From Deltaproteobacteria bacterium (GTDB taxonomy: Bacteria > Desulfobacterota > Deferrisomatia > Deferrisomatales > Deferrisomataceae): a stretch of 20,975 bases of DNA. Shown piece by piece: positions 1 to 9,442 of the stretch (positions within the stretch are counted from its first letter, which is position 1; every line of letters starts with the position of its first letter). The notes under the pieces are model-generated. The model searched no databases. It saw only the letters and a program-made list of their open reading frames with translations, and was not told where the DNA came from. The stretch covers positions 1-20,975 of the forward strand of contig JAADGT010000330.1 of assembly GCA_013152215.1 (NCBI GenBank), given 5' to 3'. The position numbers and the translations under genes were made by a program.

Positions 1-1
1 G

Positions 2-3000
2 GACTATGGAGGCAGTGGGGACGAGGTGGTGGGGGCGGTGGACCTGGACGAGCTGGACGACGGGACGGCGGACTTTCTGACGGACGGCAGCGCGTTCAGC
101 TACTTCGATGCGGGCGGCACGGCCCACTACGGATACGGGATCGGGGTTCCCAGTGCAACCGGAATTCCCTCCACCGAGTGGGGCGGTTCGCCCAGGTACT
201 CGATCCTTTACGACGTGGCGGACCGGCGGATCACGGTGGACTACGGCGGCCTCACGCCGGGCGGGCGGTACCGGCTGCTCGTCACGTACCTGAACCGGGA
301 CAGCGGAGGAAGCACCCAGGCGATGACCGACCTGAACGGCCGGACCATCCATCCGCCGCTCGGCGTCACGAACAGCGCCCCCGTGCAGTACGCCTTCCCC
401 GTGCCCCGGTCCTCGGTGGCCGACGGGGGGCTTCGGGTGATCATTCAGGCTCTGACGGGCCAGCGTGCCGCGGTGGCGGCCCTGATGCTCGTGGAGGTCC
501 CGTCCACGGACACCACGCCTCCCGTGGTGCGCCTGGATGGGCTCGCCGACGGGGCGCTCCTTCGCGGCACCACCGTGCCGGTCACGGGCACCGCTTCCGA
601 CGCGGACCAACCCCTCCCACGGGTGGAGATCGGGATCGCTCCGCAGGGCGGGGAAACCGCGTGGGCGCCGGTGCACCGGATCGAACCCACCGGCGCCTGG
701 ACCTTCGACTGGAAGCCCTCGGACGGCGTCTACACCGTGGTGGCCCGGGCGATCGACCGAGCCGGGAACGAGAGCACGACGGCATCGGTGGAGGTGGTGG
801 TGGACAACACCCCTCCGGCACCGCCGACCGGCTTCACGGTCCAGGAGGTGGCCGGCGCGCTGCGGAGCCTGTGGATTCTTTCGGCGGACGATGGTGCCGG
901 GGCCTCGGACGTGGCCGCGTATGAGGTCTACCGGGGGGAGAACCCCCTCGGCCCGTTCTCGCTCGTGGGTACGGTGCCGGCCGGCGCGGATCGGTTCGAC
1001 GACACCACGGTGGTCCTGGGCCAGGAGTACCATTACTACGTGCGCGCCGTGGACCAAGCCGGCAACGGCGCGGCCACCGCCGTGCTCGGCCCCGTGGCCG
1101 CCACCGGCGCCGTGGACACCACCCCTCCCGAGGACGTGACCAACCTCACGGCCCAGCCCACCCACGTGGACGGTGCGACGCCGTCCGTGTTCCTGCGGTG
1201 GACCGCCAGTGCCAACAGCGAGGGGGACCTCACGGACCAGCTCCTGTACGTGTCTGCCGACGGCGGAACGACGTGGGGCAGCAACGCGCCAGCGTTCGAC
1301 GACGGCCGGCCCCTTCGGCTGGGTCGGCTGCGCACGTGGTATCAGATGGTGGGGCTGGCCCTGAACGTTCCGTATCGGTTCCGGCTCACGGTGACGGACG
1401 AGGTGCCCAACGAGAGCCCCGGGGTGGAGGTGGAGGCCCAGGTGACGGGCGACCCGTCCGAGGTGGTGACGTTGGGTGGAACCCTTCCCGCCTCCATGGA
1501 GCTCCTGCGGGGCGTGTACCGGGTCACGTCCAATCTGACCGTGCCCAAGGGCCGCGTACTCGTGCTGGGGACGGGCACGATCCTCAAGTTCGACCCGGGC
1601 CGCGGCCTGGACGTGTACGGCGACCTGGTCACACGAGGCACGCCCTCGGAGCCCGTGGTGCTCACCTCGCTCACGGACGACGATCACGGAGGCGACACGA
1701 ACGCCGACGGACCCTCCCAGGGCTCCCCGGGCCAGTGGGGTGGGCTGCGATTCCGGAGCACATCGGACGCGGGCGTGTCCCGGCTCCAGGGGGCGCTCGT
1801 CCGGTACGCCGGGGCGTGGGGCCAAGCCGTGTACCTGGAGACGGTATCGGTGCCCGTGCTGGACACCGTGGTGGAGTGGAGCTCCACGCGGGGGATCCAC
1901 TCGTACAACGCCTCTCCCGAGATCCGCGGCTGCGTGATCCGGAACAACGCCACAGAGGGCGTGTTCGCCTATTACGGCGCGCCGGTGATTGAAGACAGCG
2001 AGATCGCCGGCAACCGCCACGGCATCTACGCCCAGTACTCTGCGCCCGCGGTGAACGACAACCGGATCACGGACAACGCGGGGTACGGGGTCTTCCACTA
2101 CGACGCCCGCGGCGCGCCGCCCATGCGCGGCAACGTGGTTACCGGCAACGACGTGTCCCTGGCCGTACCCATGAGCGCGTTCCCGGACCCCTCCAACGTG
2201 CTCACCCCCAACACCAAGGCGTTCATCGTGATCCGGGGCAACACCCTGGCGGCCGACACCGTGATCCCGGTGTGGGCGCCGGGCACGGTCGACGAGGTGC
2301 GCACGTACATCGTGACCCACAACGACGTGGGCGTGCCTGCCACGGCCTCCCTCACGGTGGAGCCGGGCGTGATCCTCAAGTTCTCGACGGACTGCGGAAT
2401 CTGGGTGAACGGAAGCCTGGCGGCCGAAGGCACCCTGGCCGAGCCCGTGGTGTTCACCTCTTGGAGGGACGACACCTGGGGTGGGGACACGAACGGGGAC
2501 GGCGGCGCCTCGGTGCCCCTCAAGGGAGACTGGGACGGCATCCAGTTCAACGCCTCGTTCTACGCGGACCACTCCGTCCTGGACCGGGTGATCGTCCGAT
2601 ACGCTGGCCGGGGCTACTCCGGCGGGGTGGTCATGAACGGGGCCGGCGTGCGGGTGGAGAACTCCGAGATCTCCCACAGCTCCCGGCACGGCCTCCTTGT
2701 GTACGGCGCCTCCGGGCTCGTCCGGGGTAACCGGATCTGGGCCAACGCATGGGACGGCCTGTACCTGGCGCGGGGGGCGAACGTCACGGCCACCTTCAAC
2801 GAGTTCGCCCTGAACGGGTCGGACGGCATCGAGGTCCAGGGGAATGCGGTCGGGGGGGTGTTCACGAACAACCGGATCTTCCTGAACCGGGGATTCGGGA
2901 TCCGGAACAACGCCTCGGTCGAGGTGGACGCCCGTCAGACCTGGTGGGGGGACGTGGACGGCACCGGGCCGTACCACGCCGACACGAACCCCGACGGCAC

Positions 3001-6000
3001 GGGCCAGAGGGTCACCGACAATGTGCTCTTCGATCCTTGGGTGGCCGACACCCCCCTGGACTACGTGTACACGAACTTCAGCGACGGCGCCCCCACCGAG
3101 AGGGGTTCCCTGCCCCAGCCCACGGTGGTCCAGGGCACGCTCTCGGACGAGTGGGATCCCACGAATCGCTCGCCGGGCCGCACCATGGCGTACGACAAGA
3201 ACGCGGTGGAGATCGCGTACACCGGCCTGGATCCCGCGGCCCGGTACCGGCTGTACGTGACGTACTTCAACGCGGATCCGGGGGGAAGCCTCCAGAGCCT
3301 CACCGACGGTGCCGGAAACCCGCTCCACGGCAGCCTGAGGATGCCGAGCCAGCCCAGCCAATACGGGTTTTCCTTGCCCCAGGCCTACTACGCCGACGGG
3401 AACCTCACCCTGCGCTTCGTCCACGAGAACCCCCAAAGCTCGCTCCGGGCCTCGGTGTCCGAGGTGTGGATCGTGGAAGAGACGGGAGAGATCGCCCCGC
3501 CGCTGTTCGACCGCGTGGCGTACAACGATGTGGACGGAAGCGGGGACTACTCGGTGGGCGACGAGCTTTGGTTCTCCTTCACCCAGCCGCTGGATCCCTC
3601 GCTGATCCAGGACGGGGCCACCGACGCCAACCTGCGGCTTCCGCCCGACACGGGCGGGTCGTACGGCGATGTGAACGCGGTGCGCTGGACCGCGGACCAG
3701 CGCACGGTCGTGGTCACGCTGACCAGCGGGTTCACCGTGTCCGGAGGCGAGACGGTCACGCCCTCAGGCCTCACCGACGCCACGGGCCAGGCGGCCATCG
3801 GGAGCCAGACGCTCCCCTCTGCAGACGCGATCGCTCCGACCTTCGTAGGACTCGACTGGGGGGACGCGGACGGAGACGGGGCGGTGAGCGTGGGCGACCG
3901 CTACGTGTTCCGGTTCAGTGAGGCCATGGACACCTCCACGATCCGGGACGGTACGGCCGACGCCAACGTGCACCTGCGGCCCGAGGGCGGCACCCGCTAC
4001 GGAGTGGTGGTGCCGGCCCAGTGGTCGGCGGACGCCCGGAGCCTCACGGTTACGGTGTCCACCGGGTTCACCGTGGTGGGCAACGAGCTGGTGCTCCCAA
4101 GCTCCCTGGTGCGGGACGTGGCGGGCAACCCGGTCACCGGAACCCAGCGCCTCAAGGGCCGGGACACCGAGCCCCCCACCATCGTAGCGGTGCGGTTCGA
4201 CGACGCGGACGGAAGCGGAACGGTCACGCCGGGTGACCGGTACGTGTTCGTCTTCAGCGAACCCATGCGAACCTCGGCCCTGTCGGACGGCACCACGGAG
4301 GCGAACTGGAACCTCCCGCCCGCCGCCCGGAAGTACGGCGCGGTGAACCGGGTCGAGTGGAACGCAGACGCCACCGAGGTGACCGTGTGGATCAGCCAGG
4401 GGTACACCGTGCAGGGCGGGGAGAACGTGGACCCCACGGATCTGGTGACCGACGTGGCGGGCAACCCCGTGGCCGGCACCGCCACCCTCCCGTTGCCGGA
4501 CACCGACACGGTGCCGCCCCGGGTGGCCGCGGTCGAGGCCAACTACCTGAGCCCGGTGAATGCCGTGGACACTTACCGGCTCACGGTGCGGTTCGACTCC
4601 GCCATGGACCCGGCCGCCGAGCCCGTGCTCACGATCACGGGCACCGGCGCGTCGGCCCCGGCGGTGCCTCCGGGCGGGACCTGGAGCACCACGTTCCATC
4701 CCAACGACACCTACACCACCCCGTTCATCGCGCTGAGCGGGGGCATGGACGGGGAGTGGACCGTGGCGGTGTCGGCAGCCCGGGACCACGCCGGCAACCC
4801 CATGGAGCCAGCCCCAGACGCCTACCGGTTCACGGTGGACGCCACCGCGCCTCCCAACCCGGACGTGTCCGTGGACTCCGTCGGGTGCGACCGGGCGGCC
4901 CTCTCCTGGGGCGGCTACGCTCCACCGGCCGACCTGGCCGGGTTCCAGCTCTACGTGCGCACCGACGGCGCCTTCACCACCGTGGACGGCCGCTCTTTCG
5001 CGAAGCTGCTTCCGGCCTCGGCCCGATCGGCCGAGCTCACGAGCCTGGGGCTCGAGGTCCCGTACGAGGTGGCGGTGGCTGCCTTCGACCGGGTGGGCAA
5101 CGTGAACACGGCGGTCAGCTCGGTGGGGATCCTCATCGACGAGCCCGTGCCGCCGCCGGTGACGGTGGACGTGCGCGCAGGCGCGGACCCGGACACGGCC
5201 GTGGTCTCCTGGGCCGGATACGACACCACCGGTCTGTGCGGGCTGGCCGGGTTCCGGGTGTACCGGGCCGAGACGGAGTTCTCCTCGGTGGCCGGGATGA
5301 CGCCGGTGGCGGACCTTCCTCCGGACAGCCGGGGGTACGAGGCCACGGGCCTGGACCGGACCCGCACCTACCACTTCGCCGTGGTGGCGTACAACACCTC
5401 CGGCGAGCAGGACGACGCGGTGTCCACCGGATCCTGGAGCGATCCGTACTCGGGCGTGATCACCCGGAACACGGCGATCGGCGGGGGTGCGTCCAGTGAG
5501 ATCGAGATCGTCCAGCCCCTCGTGGTGGACGGGGGCGCGGTGCTCACCATCGAGCCGGGCACCACGTTGTATTTCGCCCCTGGCGCGGGCCTGGAGGTGC
5601 GAAACGGGCGGATCGTGGCCGAGGGCACCCCGTTCGAACCCATCGTGCTCACCTCGGGGGCGGCTCGCCCAGGGGGTACCCCCCAGGCGGGCGACTGGGA
5701 GGGGGTGGTCCTGGGAGGCGGTGACACCGGATCGGTGCTCCGGAACGTGTTCCTGGAGTACGGGAAGGGCCTCCAGGTGCGCGGGGCCTCGCCCACGGTC
5801 GAGGCGTTCACCGCCGAGAACAACAGCGGGGCCGGCCTCCTGGTGGTGGAGAACGGAAGCCTCGCCGCTGCGGCCGCGCTCCTCCGGTACAACGACGTGG
5901 GGGCCGAGGTCGCCACGAGCGGGAGCCTCACCCTCACGGGCTCGGTCCTCAAGAACAACGGCGTGAACGCGCGCTCCGACGGCACGGGGGCGTTCACGGC

Positions 6001-9000
6001 CGAGGCCAACTGGTGGGGATCCCCGGATCCGGCCGTGATCGGGGCCTCGATCCAGGGCCCGGTGGCCTGGGACCCCTACCTGGACCACGAGCCGGTGCTC
6101 ACCCCGGCCCTCGCCACGGCCGACGGCCAGACCCGGGTGGGCACCCGAACGGTGGACCTGGCTCTGGCCTGTCGGAACGCGGAGGCCGTGCGGCTGAGCG
6201 AGGACTCCACGTTTCCGGCGGCGTTCTTCGAGCCGTTCCGAACCCTGATCCCGTTCGAGCTCTCGCCCCTCGGTGGCGAGAAGACGATCTTCGCCCAGTT
6301 CAAGAGCCCCACCGGCGCCGTGTCGGACCCGGTGCCCCTCACCCTCACCTACGTGACCGAAGGCCCCGAGATCCAAGCCTTCAGCCTCACCGAGGGCCAG
6401 GAGGTCGGACGGCCCCTGGAGGTGACGGGATCGGCCACGGCCGCCCTGGGCATCGCCGCCCTGGAGTTCCATGTGGACGGGGCCGTGGTGGCATCGACCG
6501 ACACGGGCGCGCTCGCGCTGCGTTGGGATGTGCGGGATCTGACGAGCGGCGTGCACCGGGTGCGGCTGCTGGCCCGGGACACGGCCGGCAACGAGAGTGC
6601 GGTGGAGCGCAACGTGCTGATCCAGCTCGTGCCGCCTCCGGCGCCCGAGATCACGTCTCCGGCCGACGGTCTGGTCGTGACCGGCGGCACGGTGGACCTC
6701 CGGGGAACGGCCGAGCCGCTGGCGCCGGTGCGGGTGAGCCGGGACGGGTTCGTGGTGGGCGACGGCACGGCGGACGAGACCGGCGCGTTTGCGTTCACCG
6801 GCATCGCCCTTCGGGAGGGATCCAACCGATTCGTGGCCGTGTCCGAGGACTCGGTGGGCCGGAGCGCGGACAGTGCCCCCGTGACCGTGGTCCTCGACTC
6901 CGCCCCGCCGGATGCCCCCGAGCTCCTCTCGGCCGAGCCGCAGACCGGGCGGGGGGTGCTGCTCTCCTGGAAGTGGGCCGAGACCGGGGAGGTGCCCGAC
7001 AGGTACCGGATCTACCGAAGCGGGTCTCCGTTCGCGGATCCGGTGTCCGCCACCCTCGTGGCGGACGCGGTCAGGGCCACCGACTACCTGGACGAGAACA
7101 CCCCTGACGGCACCTGGTACTACGGCGTGGTGGCCGTCGACGCTGCCGGGAACGCGGGTCCGGTGTCCAACCTCATTCCGGTCGCCTACGACGGCACCCC
7201 ACCCGCCTTTGCGGTGTCGTACGACCCGGAGCCGCCGGTGGGCGTGGGGATCCTGGGGATCACGCTGACCACGAGCGAGCCCCTGCGGGGCCTTCCCTCC
7301 CTGGTGATCCGGCCCCACGGGTCCCGCTCACCCGCCAGCGTGGTGCTGGCCCGGGTGGACGAGACCACCTACACCGGCACTTTCGAGATCACCTCGGGCA
7401 CGCCCACGGGCACGGCCCAGGTGACGGTATCGGGGGCGGATCCGGCGGGCAACGGGTTCTCGGGCGAGCCGAGCGGGCCGGCCCTGGTGATCGACACGGA
7501 CGGACCGGTAGGCATGGTCACGGTGGGCGTGTCCGAGCCGGTCCAGGTGCTGGATCCCCGTTCCGTGCCGGTGAGCCTGGTGCTCGACGAGCCGGTCCGT
7601 CCGGGCTCGGTGCCCGTGCTCCGGTACGACCCGCCCGTGGGGGATCCTGTGACCGTGCCGCTGGCCGGGTCCGGGTCCGCGTGGGCCGGCCAGCTCGCTT
7701 TGGATCCGTCCATGGGCAAGGGGGTGGGCCGGTTCACCCTGTCCTGCGAGGACGCCCTGGGCAACCCGGGCACGCACATCCAGGCGGGCCAGACCCTCGA
7801 GATCTACAACCAGGCGGTGCCCGATCCTGCGCCGCCGCCGTCCGGGCTGAGCACGCGGGCCCTGCCCGGAGGGGGGGTTCGGCTCAGCTGGAACGCGTCC
7901 GATGGCGCGACTGGGTACGTGGTCCTGCGGAGCGCGGGATCCTGCTCCGCTCCACCCTCGGACCGAATCGCCGAGGGCCTGGACACCACGTCGCACGTGG
8001 ACGTGCCCCCGGCCGACGGCCTGTATTGCTACGCCGTGGCGAGCGAACGGCTGGGCGCCGAGAGCGACCCCTCAGCCGCGGTCCCAGGGCTCTCGGACCG
8101 CACACCGCCCCCGCCTCCGCAGAACGTGCGGATCAGCCTGGGGGCCCGCGGCGTGCGGGTGGCCTGGGACGCGCCCGTCGGGGGTGAGGCTCCGGCCAGC
8201 TACGCCGTGTATCGGAACGGTGTGCGGGTGCGCACCCTCGGGGCCAACGAGCCGGAGCTGGCCGTGGCCGACCACCCGGGCGTGGGCGGTACCTACACCT
8301 ACGTGGTGGCTTCGGTGGACGCGGTGGGCAACGAGGCCCCCTCGGGACCGGCCGTGTTCGACCTCACCGTGGGTGCGGTGGCGGACCTGGCGGTGTTCGT
8401 GGAGGAGGGCACCCCGCCCGTTCTCACCTGGACCTCCACCGATCCGGGCGCGGTGGGCTTCCGGGTGTACCGCGGCGGCGTGCTCCTCACCCCGACCCCG
8501 GTGACGGACACGACGTTCCAGGACAACGGGTACTCCGGCGCCAGCGCGGTGGTGTACGACGTGCGCGCCGTCAACGCGGCCGGCGAGGAGAGCCCCGCGC
8601 GCACGGTGGTGGTCCACCCGATCCACCTGGACCTGGTGACGAATCCGGACGACCAGGGCGATCCCAGGCCCCTGGTGGGGCGGTACCTGAACGTGCTGTC
8701 GATCTCGGCCGAGAACCGGGACGGTGCGGTCCCGTTCGGGCCGGCCCGGCTGGAGGTGCGGACCACGGTGGAAGGGGACGAGGAATATCAAACGGTCCTC
8801 GATCTTTCGGATCCCATTGGTGCCGGCGAGGTGCACACTGAGGCGGTCGTGGTCCCGGTGGGCGAGGCCGCAGGTGATCGGATCGCCCGGATCCGGGTGG
8901 TGTACCAGGGCCCCACGGGCGAGTCCGTCACCTACCAGCGGTCGTTCGCCCTCGGCCGAGCCGAGGATCCGGGCGTGATGGTCGAGCTGTCCGTGGGAGA

Positions 9001-9442
9001 CGTGCCCCTGGCCGGCGGCTACAGCACCGTGCAGGTGTGCCTGCACAACCGCGGATACGCCGACCTGGACGTGGTGGTGGCCCGGGGGAGCGGCGCGGAT
9101 CCTGGGGATCTGTTCGTGGCGGTCCGCGACGCCGAGGGGCTGGAGCTCAGCAAGGCCTACTTCCGTGGGTTCCCCCCACCCAGGTGTCCGGCTCCGATGC
9201 GTTCGTCCGCATCGCTCCGGGCGACCAGGTGTGCGCGGACGTGCAGGTCCTCGTCCCCGAGGCGATCGAGCCCGGCGCCACCATCACCTTCGTGGGCGGT
9301 GTGGAGCAGGCCGGCCACCGGGGCGGCCCGGCCGTGCCGGACGCGCTCACGGGCACCATGGACTCGGGCATCACGCTCTCGGAGTACTACGGCACCGCAC
9401 AGGCCGACCAGGATCTGTACGCCGACGGCGAGACCGTGGTGA
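2..9442 (+). CDS. Giant multidomain beta-rich exoprotein, 5'-partial, N-terminal piece of a frameshifted gene
   Basis: The frame is open from base 2, so the true start and any signal peptide lie upstream; the GTG at 26 has no clear ribosome site. Meaningful sequence runs to about 9171. The remaining codons to 9442 are Arg/Ser/Pro-rich out-of-frame reading. Domains in order: extracellular module A1 (about 190-505), Ig-like (509-811), two FN3-like (815-1450), beta-helix 1 (1466-3055), module A2 (3060-3480), three EF-hand-loop repeats (3494-4505), Ig-like (4511-4850), two FN3 (4855-5435), beta-helix 2 (5450-6090), several Ig-like (6095-6900), FN3 (6905-7185), two Ig-like (7190-7810), three FN3 (7825-8615) and CARDB-like modules (8620 onward). 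FN3 units show the usual YxVYRG and YxYxVxAVDxAGN strands. There is no enzyme motif. A surface adhesin or matrix role is inferred from architecture only. Confidence 0.9.
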   Translation, partial: DYGGSGDEVVGAVDLDELDDGTADFLTDGSAFSYFDAGGTAHYGYGIGVPSATGIPSTEWGGSPRYSILYDVADRRITVDYGGLTPGGRYRLLVTYLNRDSGGSTQAMTDLNGRTIHPPLGVTNSAPVQYAFPVPRSSVADGGLRVIIQALTGQRAAVAALMLVEVPSTDTTPPVVRLDGLADGALLRGTTVPVTGTASDADQPLPRVEIGIAPQGGETAWAPVHRIEPTGAWTFDWKPSDGVYTVVARAIDRAGNESTTASVEVVVDNTPPAPPTGFTVQEVAGALRSLWILSADDGAGASDVAAYEVYRGENPLGPFSLVGTVPAGADRFDDTTVVLGQEYHYYVRAVDQAGNGAATAVLGPVAATGAVDTTPPEDVTNLTAQPTHVDGATPSVFLRWTASANSEGDLTDQLLYVSADGGTTWGSNAPAFDDGRPLRLGRLRTWYQMVGLALNVPYRFRLTVTDEVPNESPGVEVEAQVTGDPSEVVTLGGTLPASMELLRGVYRVTSNLTVPKGRVLVLGTGTILKFDPGRGLDVYGDLVTRGTPSEPVVLTSLTDDDHGGDTNADGPSQGSPGQWGGLRFRSTSDAGVSRLQGALVRYAGAWGQAVYLETVSVPVLDTVVEWSSTRGIHSYNASPEIRGCVIRNNATEGVFAYYGAPVIEDSEIAGNRHGIYAQYSAPAVNDNRITDNAGYGVFHYDARGAPPMRGNVVTGNDVSLAVPMSAFPDPSNVLTPNTKAFIVIRGNTLAADTVIPVWAPGTVDEVRTYIVTHNDVGVPATASLTVEPGVILKFSTDCGIWVNGSLAAEGTLAEPVVFTSWRDDTWGGDTNGDGGASVPLKGDWDGIQFNASFYADHSVLDRVIVRYAGRGYSGGVVMNGAGVRVENSEISHSSRHGLLVYGASGLVRGNRIWANAWDGLYLARGANVTATFNEFALNGSDGIEVQGNAVGGVFTNNRIFLNRGFGIRNNASVEVDARQTWWGDVDGTGPYHADTNPDGTGQRVTDNVLFDPWVADTPLDYVYTNFSDGAPTERGSLPQPTVVQGTLSDEWDPTNRSPGRTMAYDKNAVEIAYTGLDPAARYRLYVTYFNADPGGSLQSLTDGAGNPLHGSLRMPSQPSQYGFSLPQAYYADGNLTLRFVHENPQSSLRASVSEVWIVEETGEIAPPLFDRVAYNDVDGSGDYSVGDELWFSFTQPLDPSLIQDGATDANLRLPPDTGGSYGDVNAVRWTADQRTVVVTLTSGFTVSGGETVTPSGLTDATGQAAIGSQTLPSADAIAPTFVGLDWGDADGDGAVSVGDRYVFRFSEAMDTSTIRDGTADANVHLRPEGGTRYGVVVPAQWSADARSLTVTVSTGFTVVGNELVLPSSLVRDVAGNPVTGTQRLKGRDTEPPTIVAVRFDDADGSGTVTPGDRYVFVFSEPMRTSALSDGTTEANWNLPPAARKYGAVNRVEWNADATEVTVWISQGYTVQGGENVDPTDLVTDVAGNPVAGTATLPLPDTDTVPPRVAAVEANYLSPVNAVDTYRLTVRFDSAMDPAAEPVLTITGTGASAPAVPPGGTWSTTFHPNDTYTTPFIALSGGMDGEWTVAVSAARDHAGNPMEPAPDAYRFTVDATAPPNPDVSVDSVGCDRAALSWGGYAPPADLAGFQLYVRTDGAFTTVDGRSFAKLLPASARSAELTSLGLEVPYEVAVAAFDRVGNVNTAVSSVGILIDEPVPPPVTVDVRAGADPDTAVVSWAGYDTTGLCGLAGFRVYRAETEFSSVAGMTPVADLPPDSRGYEATGLDRTRTYHFAVVAYNTSGEQDDAVSTGSWSDPYSGVITRNTAIGGGASSEIEIVQPLVVDGGAVLTIEPGTTLYFAPGAGLEVRNGRIVAEGTPFEPIVLTSGAARPGGTPQAGDWEGVVLGGGDTGSVLRNVFLEYGKGLQVRGASPTVEAFTAENNSGAGLLVVENGSLAAAAALLRYNDVGAEVATSGSLTLTGSVLKNNGVNARSDGTGAFTAEANWWGSPDPAVIGASIQGPVAWDPYLDHEPVLTPALATADGQTRVGTRTVDLALACRNAEAVRLSEDSTFPAAFFEPFRTLIPFELSPLGGEKTIFAQFKSPTGAVSDPVPLTLTYVTEGPEIQAFSLTEGQEVGRPLEVTGSATAALGIAALEFHVDGAVVASTDTGALALRWDVRDLTSGVHRVRLLARDTAGNESAVERNVLIQLVPPPAPEITSPADGLVVTGGTVDLRGTAEPLAPVRVSRDGFVVGDGTADETGAFAFTGIALREGSNRFVAVSEDSVGRSADSAPVTVVLDSAPPDAPELLSAEPQTGRGVLLSWKWAETGEVPDRYRIYRSGSPFADPVSATLVADAVRATDYLDENTPDGTWYYGVVAVDAAGNAGPVSNLIPVAYDGTPPAFAVSYDPEPPVGVGILGITLTTSEPLRGLPSLVIRPHGSRSPASVVLARVDETTYTGTFEITSGTPTGTAQVTVSGADPAGNGFSGEPSGPALVIDTDGPVGMVTVGVSEPVQVLDPRSVPVSLVLDEPVRPGSVPVLRYDPPVGDPVTVPLAGSGSAWAGQLALDPSMGKGVGRFTLSCEDALGNPGTHIQAGQTLEIYNQAVPDPAPPPSGLSTRALPGGGVRLSWNASDGATGYVVLRSAGSCSAPPSDRIAEGLDTTSHVDVPPADGLYCYAVASERLGAESDPSAAVPGLSDRTPPPPPQNVRISLGARGVRVAWDAPVGGEAPASYAVYRNGVRVRTLGANEPELAVADHPGVGGTYTYVVASVDAVGNEAPSGPAVFDLTVGAVADLAVFVEEGTPPVLTWTSTDPGAVGFRVYRGGVLLTPTPVTDTTFQDNGYSGASAVVYDVRAVNAAGEESPARTVVVHPIHLDLVTNPDDQGDPRPLVGRYLNVLSISAENRDGAVPFGPARLEVRTTVEGDEEYQTVLDLSDPIGAGEVHTEAVVVPVGEAAGDRIARIRVVYQGPTGESVTYQRSFALGRAEDPGVMVELSVGDVPLAGGYSTVQVCLHNRGYADLDVVVARGSGADPGDLFVAVRDAEGLELSKAYFRGFPPPRCPAPMRSSASLRATRCARTCRSSSPRRSSPAPPSPSWAVWSRPATGAARPCRTRSRAPWTRASRSRSTTAPHRPTRICTPTARPW
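190..505 (+). repeat. Extracellular module A, copy 1
   Basis: This segment contains YGGLTPGGRYRLLVTYLN, then DSGGS, a TDLNGR turn and a closing VSVLMLVEV-like strand. It matches the module at 3060-3480 in order and key residues: Y/GL.P..RYRL.VTY.N.D.GGS..S.TD..G. The fold resembles jelly-roll, carbohydrate-binding-like modules, but I cannot assign a family. Confidence 0.65.
1466..3055 (+). other. Right-handed parallel beta-helix region 1
   Basis: The region opens with a cap-like LTVPKGRVLVLGTGTILKF and a GDLVTRGTPSEPVVLTS turn. Short coils follow, rich in N-x-I, G-V and N-N ladders (for example IRGCVIRNNATEGVFAYYG and VRGNRIWANAWDGLYL). A second cap at about 2345 (LTVEPGVILKF, then EGTLAEPVVFTS) shows two stacked units. 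Each carries a matching HGGDTNADG or WGGDTNGDG loop. It ends with the QTWWG motif near 2936-2950, typical of such helices. These folds bind or cleave polysaccharide or act as adhesin stalks; no lyase motif is evident. Confidence 0.8.
3060..3480 (+). repeat. Extracellular module A, copy 2
   Basis: This is the second copy of the module seen at 190-505. Its core is YTGLDPAARYRLYVTYFN, followed by DPGGSLQSLTDGAGNPLHG and a YADGNLTLRF strand. It directly follows the end of beta-helix 1, as if a larger unit restarts here. No catalytic residues are apparent. Confidence 0.65.
3494..4505 (+). repeat. Three tandem Ig-like repeats, each with an EF-hand/dockerin-type calcium loop
   Basis: Three units repeat at 336- and 339-base spacing. 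Each begins with a 12-residue EF-hand-like loop: DVDGSGDYSVGD at 3527, DADGDGAVSVGD at 3863 and DADGSGTVTPGD at 4202. Loop positions 1, 3, 5 and 12 carry Asp or Ser ligands and position 6 is Gly. Each continues as a beta-sandwich: a strand ending in F, then LDPS, MDTS or MRTS, a DGxTxAN turn, an RW/EW strand, a GxTVxGGE-like hairpin and a closing strand. The second helix of a true EF-hand is not obvious, so calcium-stabilised linker repeats are likely. Confidence 0.75.
5450..6090 (+). other. Right-handed parallel beta-helix region 2
   Basis: This region repeats the cap of region 1: LTIEPGTTLYFAPGAGLEV, then VAEGTPFEPIVLTS. Coils such as NNSGAGLLVVENGSL and LTGSVLKNNGVNA follow, and it closes with the ANWWG motif at about 6005-6019. 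It is shorter than region 1, with one cap unit rather than two. As in region 1, it is preceded by two FN3-like domains. Confidence 0.75.
9172..9177 (+). other. Frameshift site in a C6 homopolymer
   Basis: Coding character moves from frame 2 to frame 1 here. In frame 2 the run is read TTC CCC CCA CCC, and downstream translation becomes Arg/Ser/Pro-rich. One extra C, or a -1 slip on the run, gives F-P-P-T-Q-V-S and restores a continuous beta-sandwich domain. The local C CCC CCA arrangement would let both tRNAs re-pair after a -1 slip. A sequencing or assembly error, a true mutation, phase variation and programmed slippage all remain possible. Confidence 0.8.

Noticed and set aside
3764..7318. 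1,184-codon open frame on the - strand, and similar long antisense frames at 9157-11934, 11688-13922, 14058-15842 and 17874-19844
   Set aside because: Their products are His/Arg/Gly-rich with no domain, and they lie opposite genes with clear domains. They are expected from third-position GC bias.
9037..9171. Possible independent start (GTG 9037) for the 3' half of the giant gene
   Set aside because: Codons from 9037 to 9171 encode Arg/Gly-rich shadow sequence, there is no ribosome site or signal peptide, and the upstream frame is still domain-coding there.
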